A stretch of DNA of 64,000 nucleotides, taken from the NCBI RefSeq assembly GCF_003121705.1, contig NZ_PYHR01000002.1, positions 2,976,001-3,040,000 on the forward strand. The letters are read 5' to 3'. Numbering within the stretch: position 1 is the stretch's first letter; each line of letters starts with the position of its first letter. Shown here piece by piece: positions 35,201-43,728 of the stretch. This stretch comes from Serinibacter arcticus (GTDB lineage Bacteria; Actinomycetota; Actinomycetes; Actinomycetales; Beutenbergiaceae). Below the pieces are notes generated by a model that was given only the letters and a program-made list of their open reading frames with translations, ran no database searches and was not told where the DNA came from. The position numbers were made by a program, and so were the translations under genes.

Positions 35201-36072
35201 TGGACGGCTCGGTGAGCGAGACCACCACGACCGAGATCAGGCTCGAGACGTCGGCGCCGAGCGCGCCGGTGATCTCGGGGATCGCGGCCTCGGGCGAGGC
35301 CGGCGCGTCGATCGGGTGGACGGCGCAGGCCGTCTCCGGGATCGCCTCGTACGCGGTGACCCTGAACGGGGAGGCGGTCGCGGGTGACGTCGAGCTGGCC
35401 ACCGCGGACCTGCCGGCGGGCACCCACACGCTGACGGTCACGGCCACGAGCGTGGCGGGCCACACCGGCCCGACGACGACGGCGACGTTCGCCATCCCCA
35501 CCGAGTTCGTCGACATCCCGGTCGGGACGCTGTTCTTCGACGAGATCGCCTGGCTCAGCAACGCGGGCATCTCGCAGGGGTGGCCGCTGCCGGGCGGGGC
35601 GGTCGAGTTCCGACCGCTCGCTCCGGTCGCACGGGACGCGATGGCGGCGTTCCTGTACCGGCAGGCCGGTTCGCCGGACTACACGCCCCCGACGGTCTCG
35701 CCGTTCGTGGACGTGCCGACGACCAACCAGTTCTACACGGAGATCGCCTGGGCGCACGCGCAGAAGATCACCACGGGCTGGGAGCGGGCCGACGGCGGCC
35801 GGGAGTTCCGGCCGCTCGCACCGATCGCCCGCGACGCGATGGCGGCGTTCCTCCACCGGGCCGCGGGCTCGCCGGTGGTCACCGCGCCGACGGTCTCACC
35901 GTTCGAGGACGTCGCACCCGGCGACCAGTTCTACGACGAGATCACCTGGATGCAGGAGCAGGGGATCGCCACGGGCTGGGCGGGCAACGACGGGCGGTTC
36001 GAGTTCCGGCCGCTCGACAGCGTGAAGCGCGACGCGATGGCGGCGTTCCTCTTCCGGTTCGACGCGCTGTAG
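32275..36072 (+). CDS. Secreted GH97 alpha-glycosidase with NPCBM, Ig-like and SLH-like modules
   Basis: A 1265-aa exoenzyme. The GTG start follows AGAGGAGG, and a signal peptide ends in ASA near residue 43. A GH97 N-terminal beta-sandwich (about 45-290) and TIM barrel follow ('SWVPGASRPDLGSQIG', 'WPYILIDEGWQ', 'GVRGIKVDFMDSDDQE'). The Asp in KVDFMD fits the retaining alpha-galactosidase-type branch of GH97; that is inference. A GH97 C-terminal domain, a NEW3-type module, an NPCBM sugar-binding module ('FGQVGRDLDLNGGKVEVAGV'), an Ig-like domain and three SLH-like repeats (RDAMAAFL) follow. It shares the anchoring repeats with the GH2 enzyme at 146-4987, so both probably sit on the same envelope layer. 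Confidence 0.9.
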   Translation: MLHSQNHLHPSARSRRRSRSAVALGAAVSVLGASALVAAPASAAPDGEWTVTSPGGGVVADVALEAGVLNLTAGTGGETLVDVADLGLETDTLDLATGLDVVGSSTRTVTETYTMVTGKERERSATHTELRLDLAKGGITFGVVIRAADDGVAFRYDLPAALGTSYEVVQEPTTFTLPPAADAWLQPYGPQYENAHVTTTAANAATRAYGFPSTFRSGEDYVVLTESDVTGTYAGTHLTKVAGAPTYALELYEQVPVEASGALVTPWRVAILGDAATVVESTLVDDLATPSVVADTSWIEPGVSAWSWVPGASRPDLGSQIGAQGNLEFQKSFADLAARNSWPYILIDEGWQAEWVPELVRYAEARGVGVLAWFHSDRLWTREQRDSWFDRLQEWGVRGIKVDFMDSDDQETFRWYDDILAETAERQLMINFHGSTIPHGVQRTWPNAVTFEAVRGEEQGKDSAWASHNTVLPFTRNVVGSMDYTPVRFSGNRPASKAHELALPVVFESGIQHYADTPEAYAAQPAAQRFLRQVPTVWDETRLVAGSPGSEAVIARRDADTWFIGGISGTAARTATVPLEVLGDGEWLVHTITDRNGGLQETVTTRTAADVLSLPLVENGGFALLACPATEGRTACYSGGAQTETLVDVDPTAVAIGDQITVDAVFVVRSGGPVTDVELSLDIPEAWTVVSGETVAAPSVATSGTVTGRWVVRVGPGGPVNDVAISAVAAYTDAEGKAMRNGGSALVQVEPPPLEGDVWVSELPFTEAVTGFGQVGRDLDLNGGKVEVAGVTYDRGLVVHAPGRVSVRLGAQCTVFRAVAGVEPGGERVQEASMTFSVLGDGVTLATAGTDAAPIRVDTPAQTFEVDVTGVETLTLVVGDGGDGRNNDHGAFADARLECAEPAVADGVAVTTAPTAPDGDGGWFVTPPRVFLETTPRGTESLIAYSLDGETWLDYDGAFSVSQEGVTTLSTRLVGVDGSVSETTTTEIRLETSAPSAPVISGIAASGEAGASIGWTAQAVSGIASYAVTLNGEAVAGDVELATADLPAGTHTLTVTATSVAGHTGPTTTATFAIPTEFVDIPVGTLFFDEIAWLSNAGISQGWPLPGGAVEFRPLAPVARDAMAAFLYRQAGSPDYTPPTVSPFVDVPTTNQFYTEIAWAHAQKITTGWERADGGREFRPLAPIARDAMAAFLHRAAGSPVVTAPTVSPFEDVAPGDQFYDEITWMQEQGIATGWAGNDGRFEFRPLDSVKRDAMAAFLFRFDAL

Positions 36073-36093
36073 TCAGGCGCCCGGAGTAAGGGC

Positions 36094-36134
36094 GACGGCG
36101 GTGGTCCGGGATCTCCCGGGCCGCCGCCGCCGTC
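36094..36134. terminator. Hairpin between convergent GH97 and I9-like genes
   Basis: An imperfect long GC-rich stem (36094-36110 with about 36115-36134) lies between the two convergent stop codons. It is suitable as a shared terminator. Confidence 0.5.
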
Positions 36135-36166
36135 CGTGCGTCCGTGCGCCGCTGAAGGCCCCGCCG

Positions 36167-36433
36167 CTACTGCGGCGCCGGCGGCGGCTGGATCTGGAGC
36201 GCGTCCTCGCGCTCGACGTGAACGCCGTGGAGCGCGGCCAGCGCCTTCTCGCCCGCGTCGTCCACGGTCCCCGTCACGATCGACATCGTGGTGAGGGTCG
36301 CGTCCACCGTCAGGCCCGCCTCCCGCAGCCGCGGGAGGGTGCCGGCCAGGTCGCCGTCGACCGTGACGACGACCTTGCGGCGGCCGGCGTCTGCCGGACC
36401 GCCCGCGCCCGCGTCACCCTCCGGACCGCTCAC
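36167..36433 (-). CDS. Stand-alone I9-like subtilase propeptide/inhibitor protein
   Basis: An 88-aa protein starting at a GTG that overlaps the stop of the subtilase gene (GTGA). The sequence has the ferredoxin-like propeptide pattern: 'KVVVTVDGDLAGTLPRLREA', 'VDATLTTMSIVTGTV' and 'GVHVEREDALQI', ending in 'PPPAPQ'. This end resembles the linker at which I9 propeptides stop before an S8 catalytic domain. There is no signal peptide. It is likely a separately encoded chaperone or inhibitor of the upstream protease. The family assignment is by pattern; the role is inferred. Confidence 0.6.
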   Translation of the reverse strand: MSGPEGDAGAGGPADAGRRKVVVTVDGDLAGTLPRLREAGLTVDATLTTMSIVTGTVDDAGEKALAALHGVHVEREDALQIQPPPAPQ

Positions 36434-37763
36434 GGCTTCGCCGCCGCGGGCCGGGTCGGCGCCGTCGCGAGACCGCGGCCCACCAGCTGGCTTCCCTCCG
36501 CCAGCGCGGTGGCCGTGCCGAGCAGCTTCTCCGACAGCTCGCGTCCCCGCAGCCCCGTCGCCTGGGCGTAGAGCGCCGCGATCCCGGACACGTGCGGCGT
36601 GGCCATGCTCGTGCCGCGCAGCACCTGGTAGGAGCCGGCGTCCACCGGCCAGGAGGAGTAGATCCCGACGCCCGGACCGGCGATGTTCACCTCGCCCCCG
36701 TTGCCGTTGAGCGCGATCGAGGAGAACGGCGCCCGGCGCAGGTGCTGGTCGACCGCGGCGACCGCGAGCACCGACGGGCAGTTCGCCGGGGAACCGACGG
36801 GGTTGTCGCCGTTGTTCCCGGCGGCAGCCACGATGATCGACCCGGCGTCCAGCGCCGCCCGGCCGGCGGCCTCGTAGTACCGCAGGTAGGTGTCGCCGAC
36901 CCGCGTGTCCGAGCCGAGCGACATCGAGATGACGTCGGCACCCTGCTCGATCGCCCAGTTCATGCCCGCCAGCACCCCGCCCGACGTGCCGCCGCCGGAG
37001 TTGCCCAGCACCTTGCCCACCAGCAGCCGGCAGCCGGGGGCGACGGAGTAGCGCCGCTGACCTCCCGAGGGGTGCCGCACCGCGCCGATCGTGCCGGCGA
37101 CGTGGGTGCCGTGGCCGTTGCCGTCCTGCGCCGTCTCCCCGGGGATGAACGAGTGCGACAGCGCCACCCGGCCGTCGAGGTCGGGGTGGTGGGCGTCGTA
37201 CCCGGTGTCCAGCACGGCCACGGTGATGCCGCGCCCGCTCCACGGGAGCGGCGCAGCACGGGGGCGACCGCCTGGACGGCCAGCAGGCCCCAGGTCGCGG
37301 CGTCGGTGTCGCTCCACGGCAGGGCCGCCAGGGCGTCGGCGTCCTCCTCGTCGAGGAAGCCGTCGCCGCCGGACACGGTGCCCTCCCAGCTCTTCTCGCC
37401 GTCGTTGCCGATGTCACCGCCGCCCCAGCCGTCGCTGCGGCCGCCGGGCCACTCGGCGTGCGCGCCGTAGGCGTGCACGTACACCTCGGGCTCGGCGGTC
37501 ATCACGGCCGTCGCGGGGTCGGCGGCCGCCTCGGCCATCAGCGCGGGGGCGTCCTCGAGGATCGCGATGCCGAGGTGGTCCAGCACCAGCGCGGTGCCGG
37601 GGGGAGTGGCGTGCCGGGCGCCCGGGTCGGAGTCGTCGGTCGCGTGGACCGAACGGACGCCCAGCGAGCGCAGCGTCTCGGCCGGAGCCTCCGCGGCGCG
37701 GTCCAGCACCACGATCGTGCGGCCGGTGGGGCCGGAGGGCAGGTCGTGCGAGGGAGTGGTCAT
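36430..37763 (-). CDS. Intracellular S8 subtilase, frameshifted as read
   Basis: About 444 aa if one base is restored. The start is ATG 37763 behind AAGGAC. Residues 1-165 hold a propeptide-like region ('LVLDHLGIAILEDAPAL', 'VMTAEPEVYVHAYG') and an acidic Gly-rich linker. The catalytic domain carries Asp (VAVLDTG, about 186), His (GNGHGTHVAG, about 218), oxyanion Asn (AAAGNNG) and Ser (GTSMATPHVSG, about 386). The two parts lie in different frames, joined at the G5 run at 37260-37264 (C5 on the coding strand), where one extra base restores a continuous protein. No signal peptide is present, so it acts in the cytosol. It is coupled to the I9-like gene and downstream of the CHAT protease. Confidence 0.8.
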
Positions 37764-37886
37764 GGCCGTCGTCCTTCGTGCGGGGTGGGGCACGGGGGCG
37801 GATCGCCCGCGTGCCGGTGTCACCGCAGGAGGGGCGCGGGGCCTGCTCCTGATACACACGGCCGCGAGCGTTCGACGTCGGCGCCG

Positions 37887-40483
37887 TCACCACCCGTTGC
37901 CGAAGCACTGCAGCGGCACGGGAGCCGCGCCCTCCGCCACCATCGCCACGAGCGCGTGCGCGGGCTCGAGACCGGCAGCGAGGTGCGCGTGCAGGCGGGC
38001 GAGGGTCACCGCCGTCGCGGCGTCGTTGATGCGCACCGGCGCCGCCACCACGCACCGCACGCCCGCGTGCAGCCACGCGCGCGCCATCCCGACGGTCTCC
38101 TGCCCCAGACGGCGGAGGAGCGCCCGAGCTCGCAGCTGCTCAGCACCACGTAGTCCGGCACCCGCTCCAGCTGCTCGATGTCGTACCCGAACCACGCGCC
38201 GTCGGCGAGCTCGAGCCCCGAGAACAGCGGGTTGTCGGCGCTGTGGCGGCCGTGCGCGGCCACGTGCAGCACGTCCACGCGCGCCGCCAGCCGCGAGAGC
38301 TGTGCGGTGCCCGCCTCGTCTCCGGCGATCACGACGGCGCCCGGCCACGCCGTCGCGGCCGCCCGCACCTCCGTCTCGGCCTGGGTGAGGCGTGGACCGG
38401 CGACGAAGCCCGCGCGGACCGGGTGGGCTCGCCGGCCGAGACGGACGTCGCGGCGCTCGCGGCCCGTGCCGCCCGTGCCCTTCGCGGGTGCCAGCCGTCG
38501 CAACCAGTCGGTGACGGTCTCGGGGATCGTCACGGCGCAGCGCCCGAGCCCGGGAACCATCGACCAGGGCACCCCGCTGAGCGCCGCGGGTGCGGTGATG
38601 ACGAGGCGGTGCGGCCGGGGGAGGCCACCGCCGTCGGGCGCCTCGCCGTCGGGCCCCACGCCGTCGGGCCCCAGCCCGAGTCCGACGGCGGCCAGCACCG
38701 GGTCGAGCACCAGCGCAGCGATCTCCGCCAGCCGACGCTGCAACGACTGCGCCACCACGCGCTGCAGGTCACCCGGGAGGTCGAGCGCGGCGACGTCGAG
38801 GTCCGCGAGCAGCTCGGCCAGCACCGGCTCGACCTCCGCCCAGGCCCCCAGGCGCACGAGCACGGAACGGTCCGGCGTCACGACGACGGCGGCGAGCTCG
38901 ACGTCGGTGCGCACGAAGGACACGAGCGTCGCCTCCTGCTCGGCCAGGGCGGAGCGCAGGCGGACGTCGCGACGGCCCTCCTCGGCGTCCGGCGGACCGC
39001 CGGGCCGTTCGTGCAACCGCCAGCCCTGGCCCCGGAGCGCGGCCAGCGGGTGACGCCCCGGATCCGGCGGTGGCCCCCCGCGCGCCTCGAGGTGCGGCTC
39101 GGCGGGCACGCGCACCGACGCCGCGCGGGAGACGACCCCGCGGGTCAGCTCGGCCCACGCCAGCACCAGCTCGGCGTCCCCGAGCGCGAGGGAGGTCTCG
39201 ATCCCGGTGACCAGCAGCTGTCGGCCGTGCACCGCCAGGGAGGTGCGCAGGTCGATGTCCTCGTAGCGGTCCTGCCACGCCGTCACCTCCGAGATCCCGG
39301 CGAAGGCGTGCTGCAGGGCGAGCCGTCGACGCCCCGCCAGCGCGGCCACCTCGGCGCTCACCTCGCGGTGGAGCACCCGTCCCAGCAGCGGCTCGCGCGG
39401 GAGCACCCGCACCCGGCGGAGGCGTCCGACGGCGTCGCCCACGTCCCCGAGGCGAGCCGCCGCCCGCGCGGTGTGGCGCCGCAGCTCGCGGGACTGCTCC
39501 GGCATGCCTGCGGCGGCCAACCGATCGACGAGATCGTCCGCGCGCGCGAGCAGACGCCCGCCGGCGGCCCTCGTCCGGGCCGCGGCGCGCGCCTCGGCCC
39601 CGGTCACCGCGGCGGCCTCGAGCCCGAGCCTGACCACCAGGGCCTCGGCACGCAGCGCGGCGGTGGGGTTGCCCGCCCGGACGAACCGGCGCTGGGCCCG
39701 CCGCGCGACGGCGAGCGCCCGCCCCGGATCCAGCGGCAGCACGGTGCGCGCCAGGGTCAGGTCCGTCTCGGCCTGGAGCTGGGACAACCCCGCCCGGCCG
39801 TAGGCCGCGGAGGCGCTCACGAGCAGCGGCACGGCGTCCCGCGGCATCCCCGCGCGCTGCAGCAGGTCCGCGCGATCGCCGTCGCACGTCGCCCGCATCA
39901 TCGGCGAGATCGGGGCGAGCACGTCCCTCGCGGCGTCCATCGCGTGCAGCGCCTCCACGAGGTCGCCGCGCAGCAGGGCGATCACGCCGGCGTTGTGGGT
40001 GGCCTTCGCCGTCCCGACGGCGTCGCCCGCCTCCTCGAACGCCACCACCGCCCGGCGGAAGTCGGCCTCGGCCGGCCCCAGCCGGTCCCGCTCCATCGCG
40101 ACCATGCCGCGGTTGAGCAGCACCTGCCCCAGCAGCCGCGGTTCGTGGTCGAGCCCACGCACCGCCAGGTCGAGCATGGGCCCCGCCGTCCGCACGTCGC
40201 CGCCGCGCAGGGCGACGAGGCCGAGCTGGCCGGCGAGCACCGCCGTCGTGCGTCGATGGATCCCGGGCGTGGCCATCGCCGTGCGGCACAGCTCCTGGGC
40301 GCCCCCGGGGTCGCCCCGTTCGGCCAGGACGTAGGCGCGCGTGCCGAGGATGAGCGCCGCGACGTCGGGGTCGGTGCCGCGCGCCTCCGCGCGGTCGAGC
40401 AGGCGCAGCGCGGCCGCGAGGTGCCCGGCGTTGGCCCGGGTGACGGCCTCGCGGTAGAGCTCCTGCGTCGGTGCGACGGCCAC
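37887..40483 (-). CDS. TPR-CHAT caspase-like protease, frameshifted as read
   Basis: About 865 aa if one base is restored. The GTG start follows GGAAGG. Residues 1-470 are helical TPR-like repeats ('LLDRAEARGTDPDVAALILG', 'LLNRGMVAMERDRLGPAEAD'). The C-terminal CHAT domain contains the dyad His744 (LHVAAHGRHS) and Cys784 (VVLSSCELG). Directly after the Cys the frame breaks at a three-base run (38123-38125). One extra base gives the expected continuation 'LLRRLGQETVGMARAWLHAG' to the end 'LQCFGNGW'. CHAT proteins are caspase-like cysteine proteases, known as activators of cell-death effectors. Here the partners are subtilases and a sigma factor, so it may start or relay a proteolytic cascade. 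Confidence 0.85.
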
Positions 40484-40519
40484 GCTCGTCCCTTCCTCGA
40501 TCGACGCCGTCGTCGCCCG

Positions 40520-42154
40520 CTACCGGTCCAGGAGCTGCGCCGCGACCTGGGCCGCCGTCGCGGAGGCCTTGTCGGTGTCGGTGTGACGCGGCAGCTCCCC
40601 GTGCGCGGCCGCCAGGCCGGTGGCGAGCAGGCCCGCCAGGTGGGGCGCCGCGAACGACGTCCCGCTCCACACGGCGAACCCCCCGACGTAGCTGTCCGGG
40701 TCGACGGTCTCGCGGCACTCGCGCAGCCGGCCGTCGGCGTCGACCGTCTCGGGGATCCGGGCGAGCGGCTGCAGCCCGCCCTCGAACGGCGGTGACGTGC
40801 TCACCACCGACGCCCCGAGCGCGTAGCAGCTCACCCAGTCGCCCGTGTTGCTGAACAGCGCGACGGTGCCGTTGGGGTTGCGCGCCCCCACGGCCAGCAC
40901 GGGGGCGCCGGGGGAGGGCACGGCCGCGAACGCGGCGGGGAAGAGGGGCCGGTCGGTCGACTCGTTGCCGGCCGAGCAGACGATCGCGACGCCGTCGGCC
41001 GCCAGCGCGTGCAGCACCGGGCGGAGCATGGCGTCGTGCGCCGGGTCCTCGGGGCTCTCGTGGTAGTAGCCCAGGGAGAGGGAGAGCACGTCCAGGCGCA
41101 GCCCCGCCGTCGGGTCGTCGACGTTCGCGTGCACCAGGTCGGCCACGTGCGCGAGCGCCGCGACGAGCTCGGACTCGCTGATCGCGCCGTCCGAGGCCAC
41201 CACGCGCCAGGAGTACACGTCCGCCGTCGGTGCGCTCTGCCGCACCACGCCGGCGATGAACGTCCCGTGACCGCTGACGGCGTCGAGCATCCCGTCCAGC
41301 GGTCCGTGCTGGTCGGGGTGGACCTCGGGATCGCGCACCAGGGCGGACTCGGGGCAGACGGGGGTGCCGACGAGGTTCGGGTGGTCGCGCACCACCGTGG
41401 TCAGCCAGGGGTGCTCGCCGCACCCGGAGTCCAGGATCCCGACGGCGGCGCGGCGCCCCTCGTGCGGATCCGGCCCCCGGTCGGGGGAGGGGAGCAGCAC
41501 GGCGACGGGCGTGCGCCCGCCCGCACCCGGCGCGAGGTAGCTCGCCGTCGGGGAGCCGGCGGGGTTGGTGCCGTAGAACGGGTTGGTCCCGTAGAAGGGA
41601 TTGGTCCCGTAGAACGGGTTGGTGCCGAAGAAGCCGCGGGCGTTCGGCTGGTAGGCCGCCAGGAAGATGGCGTGGTCGAGGCTGACGCGAGCGAGGGGAT
41701 CCGCGGGGTCCAGCTCGAGGCGCCGGACCCGGGTGCCCGACGGCGGAGTGCCGGGTTCCACCCTCGGCAACCGGGCGGCGCGGGCGCTCTCCAGCAGGAG
41801 CCACGCGTCGACCACCGGAAGCGGCGAGGTGGGCAGGCTGGTGAGCACGAGGCGCGACACGGTGCCGTCCGTCCCGCCGTCGGCGTCGCGACCGCGGCCT
41901 CGACCGCGCAAGGTGCCGGGGGTGTCGCGATCGCCGAACGTGACGTCCCAGTCCAGCTGCCAGCCGAACGTGCCGGCGAGCTCGTCCAGGCTCGCGCGGC
42001 CGTCGTCGCGCGCGTCCCCCCGGACGAGCAGCCGGTCGGGGGAGTAGAGGGTGGGCTGCACGGGGCCGGTGCGCGCCGTCGTCGGGTCGAGCACGCGCCA
42101 GCGGCTGGGGGCGTCACGCCCGGCGGCGTCCTGGTGGGACGGTTCTGCGGCCAT
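40520..42154 (-). CDS. Intracellular S8 subtilase with tandem FYGTNP repeats
   Basis: A 544-aa, complete protein; the ATG follows AAGGAG. The N-terminal domain of about 170 residues is of unknown fold. Then come four tandem hexapeptides (FFGTNP once, FYGTNP three times, residues 175-198), followed by the S8 domain. Its catalytic residues are Asp242 (VGILDSG), His296 (VSGHGTF), an oxyanion Asn in CSAGNES and Ser500 (WSGTSFAAP). There is no signal peptide. The repeats sit just where a propeptide or linker would be cut, so they are candidates for recognition by the neighbouring CHAT protease or for self-processing (inference). It lies between the sigma-factor pair and the CHAT gene, with 28 and 36 bp gaps. 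Confidence 0.88.
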   Translation of the reverse strand: MAAEPSHQDAAGRDAPSRWRVLDPTTARTGPVQPTLYSPDRLLVRGDARDDGRASLDELAGTFGWQLDWDVTFGDRDTPGTLRGRGRGRDADGGTDGTVSRLVLTSLPTSPLPVVDAWLLLESARAARLPRVEPGTPPSGTRVRRLELDPADPLARVSLDHAIFLAAYQPNARGFFGTNPFYGTNPFYGTNPFYGTNPAGSPTASYLAPGAGGRTPVAVLLPSPDRGPDPHEGRRAAVGILDSGCGEHPWLTTVVRDHPNLVGTPVCPESALVRDPEVHPDQHGPLDGMLDAVSGHGTFIAGVVRQSAPTADVYSWRVVASDGAISESELVAALAHVADLVHANVDDPTAGLRLDVLSLSLGYYHESPEDPAHDAMLRPVLHALAADGVAIVCSAGNESTDRPLFPAAFAAVPSPGAPVLAVGARNPNGTVALFSNTGDWVSCYALGASVVSTSPPFEGGLQPLARIPETVDADGRLRECRETVDPDSYVGGFAVWSGTSFAAPHLAGLLATGLAAAHGELPRHTDTDKASATAAQVAAQLLDR

Positions 42155-42182
42155 CGGGTACTCCTTCGGGGACGTCGGTCGG

Positions 42183-42683
42183 TCAGACGGTGAACGGGGG
42201 GCTCGCGTGCCGCAGCCCGGAGTCGAGCTCGAGCTGGAGACGCACGCGGCCCGGGTCCACGCCGTCGAGCACGAAGCGCCCCTCGGGGTCGATGGCGGCG
42301 CCGAGGGACCGGGTCCCCGTGAGGAGGACGACGCCGGGGGTCGGCGGCGAGACCCAGCCGTCGATCCGGCGCGCGGACCCCTCGGGCGTGGGCCGGGACA
42401 GGCGCAGCGCCACGTGGAGCCCGGGGGCCGTGAGCTCGAGGACCTCCGGGTCGGTGCCGCGGGCCCCGAGCGCGCCGAGCGCTGCGCCGTCGGGAGCGGT
42501 CACGAAGGTGAGCATCGCCCACTCCTCCTCGAGGTCGGCCGTGGCCACGGCCGCCACCATCTGCTCCTCGAGTCCGGGCGGCACCGGGTCGTGCTCGCGC
42601 CACATCGCGTTCAGCGCGAGCAGCAGCGCCTCGTCGTCGCGGGCGGGGGCGTCGAGGCGGTCGGGGGCGTCGTCGTCGGTCAT
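42183..42683 (-). CDS. Probable partner protein of the sigma factor (carboxypeptidase-regulatory-like C-terminus)
   Basis: A 166-aa soluble protein whose ATG overlaps the sigma-factor stop (ATGA). The N-terminal helical part contains 'HDPVPPGLEEQMVAAV'. The C-terminal beta part ('PGVVLLTGTRSLGAAIDPEG', 'RFVLDGVDPGRVRLQLEL') resembles a carboxypeptidase-regulatory-like sandwich. Proteins with this layout recur right behind ECF-type sigma genes in actinobacteria, often near CHAT genes; this is from memory. It could be a cytosolic anti-sigma factor, but no anti-sigma motif such as a zinc ZAS box is present. Confidence 0.6.
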   Translation of the reverse strand: MTDDDAPDRLDAPARDDEALLLALNAMWREHDPVPPGLEEQMVAAVATADLEEEWAMLTFVTAPDGAALGALGARGTDPEVLELTAPGLHVALRLSRPTPEGSARRIDGWVSPPTPGVVLLTGTRSLGAAIDPEGRFVLDGVDPGRVRLQLELDSGLRHASPPFTV

Positions 42684-43342
42684 CGGTCTCCCGTCGTGGC
42701 GTTCGCGAGGGCCAGTCGCAGCTTGTCGAGGCAGCGCCCGCGGGTCGGGCCGATGCTCCCCACCGGCATCCCCAGCTGCTGGGAGAGGTGCGCGTAGTCG
42801 GGGCGGTCGTCGAACGCGATGACGCGCAGCAGGCGCTGGCAGCGTTCGGGCAGCGTCTGCACGGCGCTCCACAGGGCTGCGTGCTCGCCGCGTTCGACGG
42901 CGACGGCCTCGGCCGCGGGCGCCGGCGGCAGCAGCTGCTCCCAGTCGGAGTCCTCGAAGACCTGCGCCTGGGTCGTGGCCGCGGCGGTCGTGGCGCTGCG
43001 GACGTGCCACGCCTCCCGCCGGGTCGCGGTGATGAGCCAGGACGCGACGGCGCGGGGGTGGCGGATCTCGCCGCGACGCCGGACCAGGGCCAGCCACACG
43101 GTCTGCAGCACGTCACGCGCCGCCTCCTCCTCGAGGCGGCAGGCGCGGGCGACGTGCCAGAGCACGGGGGTCATGAGGCGCACGAGATCGTCGGCGGGAG
43201 CCCTGCCCTCACGCCACCGGTCGAACGCGTCGGCCACCTGCTCCCACATGGTCGGGTCGCCCGACGGGGCGTGTTCGAGCGCGTCGGGTGAGCTCGGCGG
43301 TGGGGGCACGGGCACGGTGTGCTCGTCGCCCACGGTGGTCAT
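42680..43342 (-). CDS. ECF-type RNA polymerase sigma factor
   Basis: A 220-aa sigma-70-family protein starting MTTVGDEHT. The region-2 motifs read 'DLVRLMTPVLWHVARACRL', 'ARDVLQTVWLALVRRRGEI' and 'HPRAVASWLITATRREAW'. Region 4 reads 'LPERCQRLLRVIAFDDRP' and 'LSQQLGMPVGSIGPTRGRCL'. It directs polymerase to a special promoter set. Its place inside the protease cluster suggests that it switches the cluster on. The longer open frame upstream starts inside an intergenic palindromic repeat and is discounted. Confidence 0.9.
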   Translation of the reverse strand: MTTVGDEHTVPVPPPPSSPDALEHAPSGDPTMWEQVADAFDRWREGRAPADDLVRLMTPVLWHVARACRLEEEAARDVLQTVWLALVRRRGEIRHPRAVASWLITATRREAWHVRSATTAAATTQAQVFEDSDWEQLLPPAPAAEAVAVERGEHAALWSAVQTLPERCQRLLRVIAFDDRPDYAHLSQQLGMPVGSIGPTRGRCLDKLRLALANATTGDR

Positions 43343-43423
43343 TGTCCTCACGCAGGGGGAGAGGGCGCCAGGGGTTTCCTGATACGAGTTCGGGCGAGGT
43401 TTCTCGGGCCCGGCGGCGAAGCA

Positions 43424-43492
43424 CCCCGTGAGTGCGGAGCTGTTGCCGGTGCCGACGGCGTGTCGGCGGCAGAAGCTCAGCACTCACGGGGG
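43424..43492. repeat. Palindromic repeat, family B copy 1
   Basis: An imperfect inverted repeat (GTGAGTGC... / ...CAGCACTCAC). It shares a core of about 32 bp (43454-43474 plus CTCAGCACTCA at 43476-43486) with the copy at 54943-55012. It supplies the stop codon of the small protein gene at 43477 and lies upstream of the sigma-factor gene. It could be a terminator/attenuator or REP-like element. Confidence 0.75.
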
Positions 43493-43704
43493 TGGGGGGC
43501 GGTTGAGACGGGGGCGGGTCCGGCGTCGTGCGTCTCGGCGGCGGCTGCGGGGGGTGCCTCGGCGACAGCTGCGAGGAGCCAGGCGGGCGGGCCGCCGGCG
43601 TCGATCGGCTCGTCGGTGACGGCGAGCTGGTCGACGCCGTCGGGCTCGACGGCGGCGCCGTCGTCCACCGGAGCGGCCTGGTTGATCGTGATGGAGATGC
43701 TCAT
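43477..43704 (-). CDS. Small Ala/Pro-rich protein of the protease cluster
   Basis: A 75-aa protein starting MSISITINQAAPVDDGAAV, with a helix-forming centre ('PPAWLLAAVAEAP') and a disordered Ala/Pro-rich tail. It shows no similarity I can name. It lies 24 bp downstream of the stand-alone domain gene and in line with the subtilase operon. Its last codons and stop fall inside the palindromic repeat at 43424-43492, so the C-terminus may have been changed by repeat insertion. It might be a substrate or signal peptide of the proteases; this is speculative, and it could also be non-coding. Confidence 0.45.
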   Translation of the reverse strand: MSISITINQAAPVDDGAAVEPDGVDQLAVTDEPIDAGGPPAWLLAAVAEAPPAAAAETHDAGPAPVSTAPHPREC

Positions 43705-43728
43705 GAGCGTGGTCCGTCCTGTCTCGGG

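Noticed and set aside
32431-35856. 1141-codon open frame opposite the GH97 gene
   Set aside because: Arg/Val/Asp-rich shadow with no motifs; the plus-strand GH97 domains are unambiguous.
38006-40483. Gasdermin or other pore-forming partner near the CHAT protease
   Set aside because: No protein of suitable size and membrane-inserting pattern was found in the cluster; the 166-aa and 84-aa proteins do not look like gasdermins.
38243-40795. 850-codon open frame opposite the CHAT gene
   Set aside because: Shadow of the TPR-CHAT gene; Arg/Gly/His-rich and crosses gene boundaries.
43341-43483. N-terminal extension of the sigma factor (MLSFCRRHAV...)
   Set aside because: The extension is encoded by the palindromic repeat; the same peptide start appears spuriously at the other copy near 55001. 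ATG 43342 gives the normal sigma-factor start.
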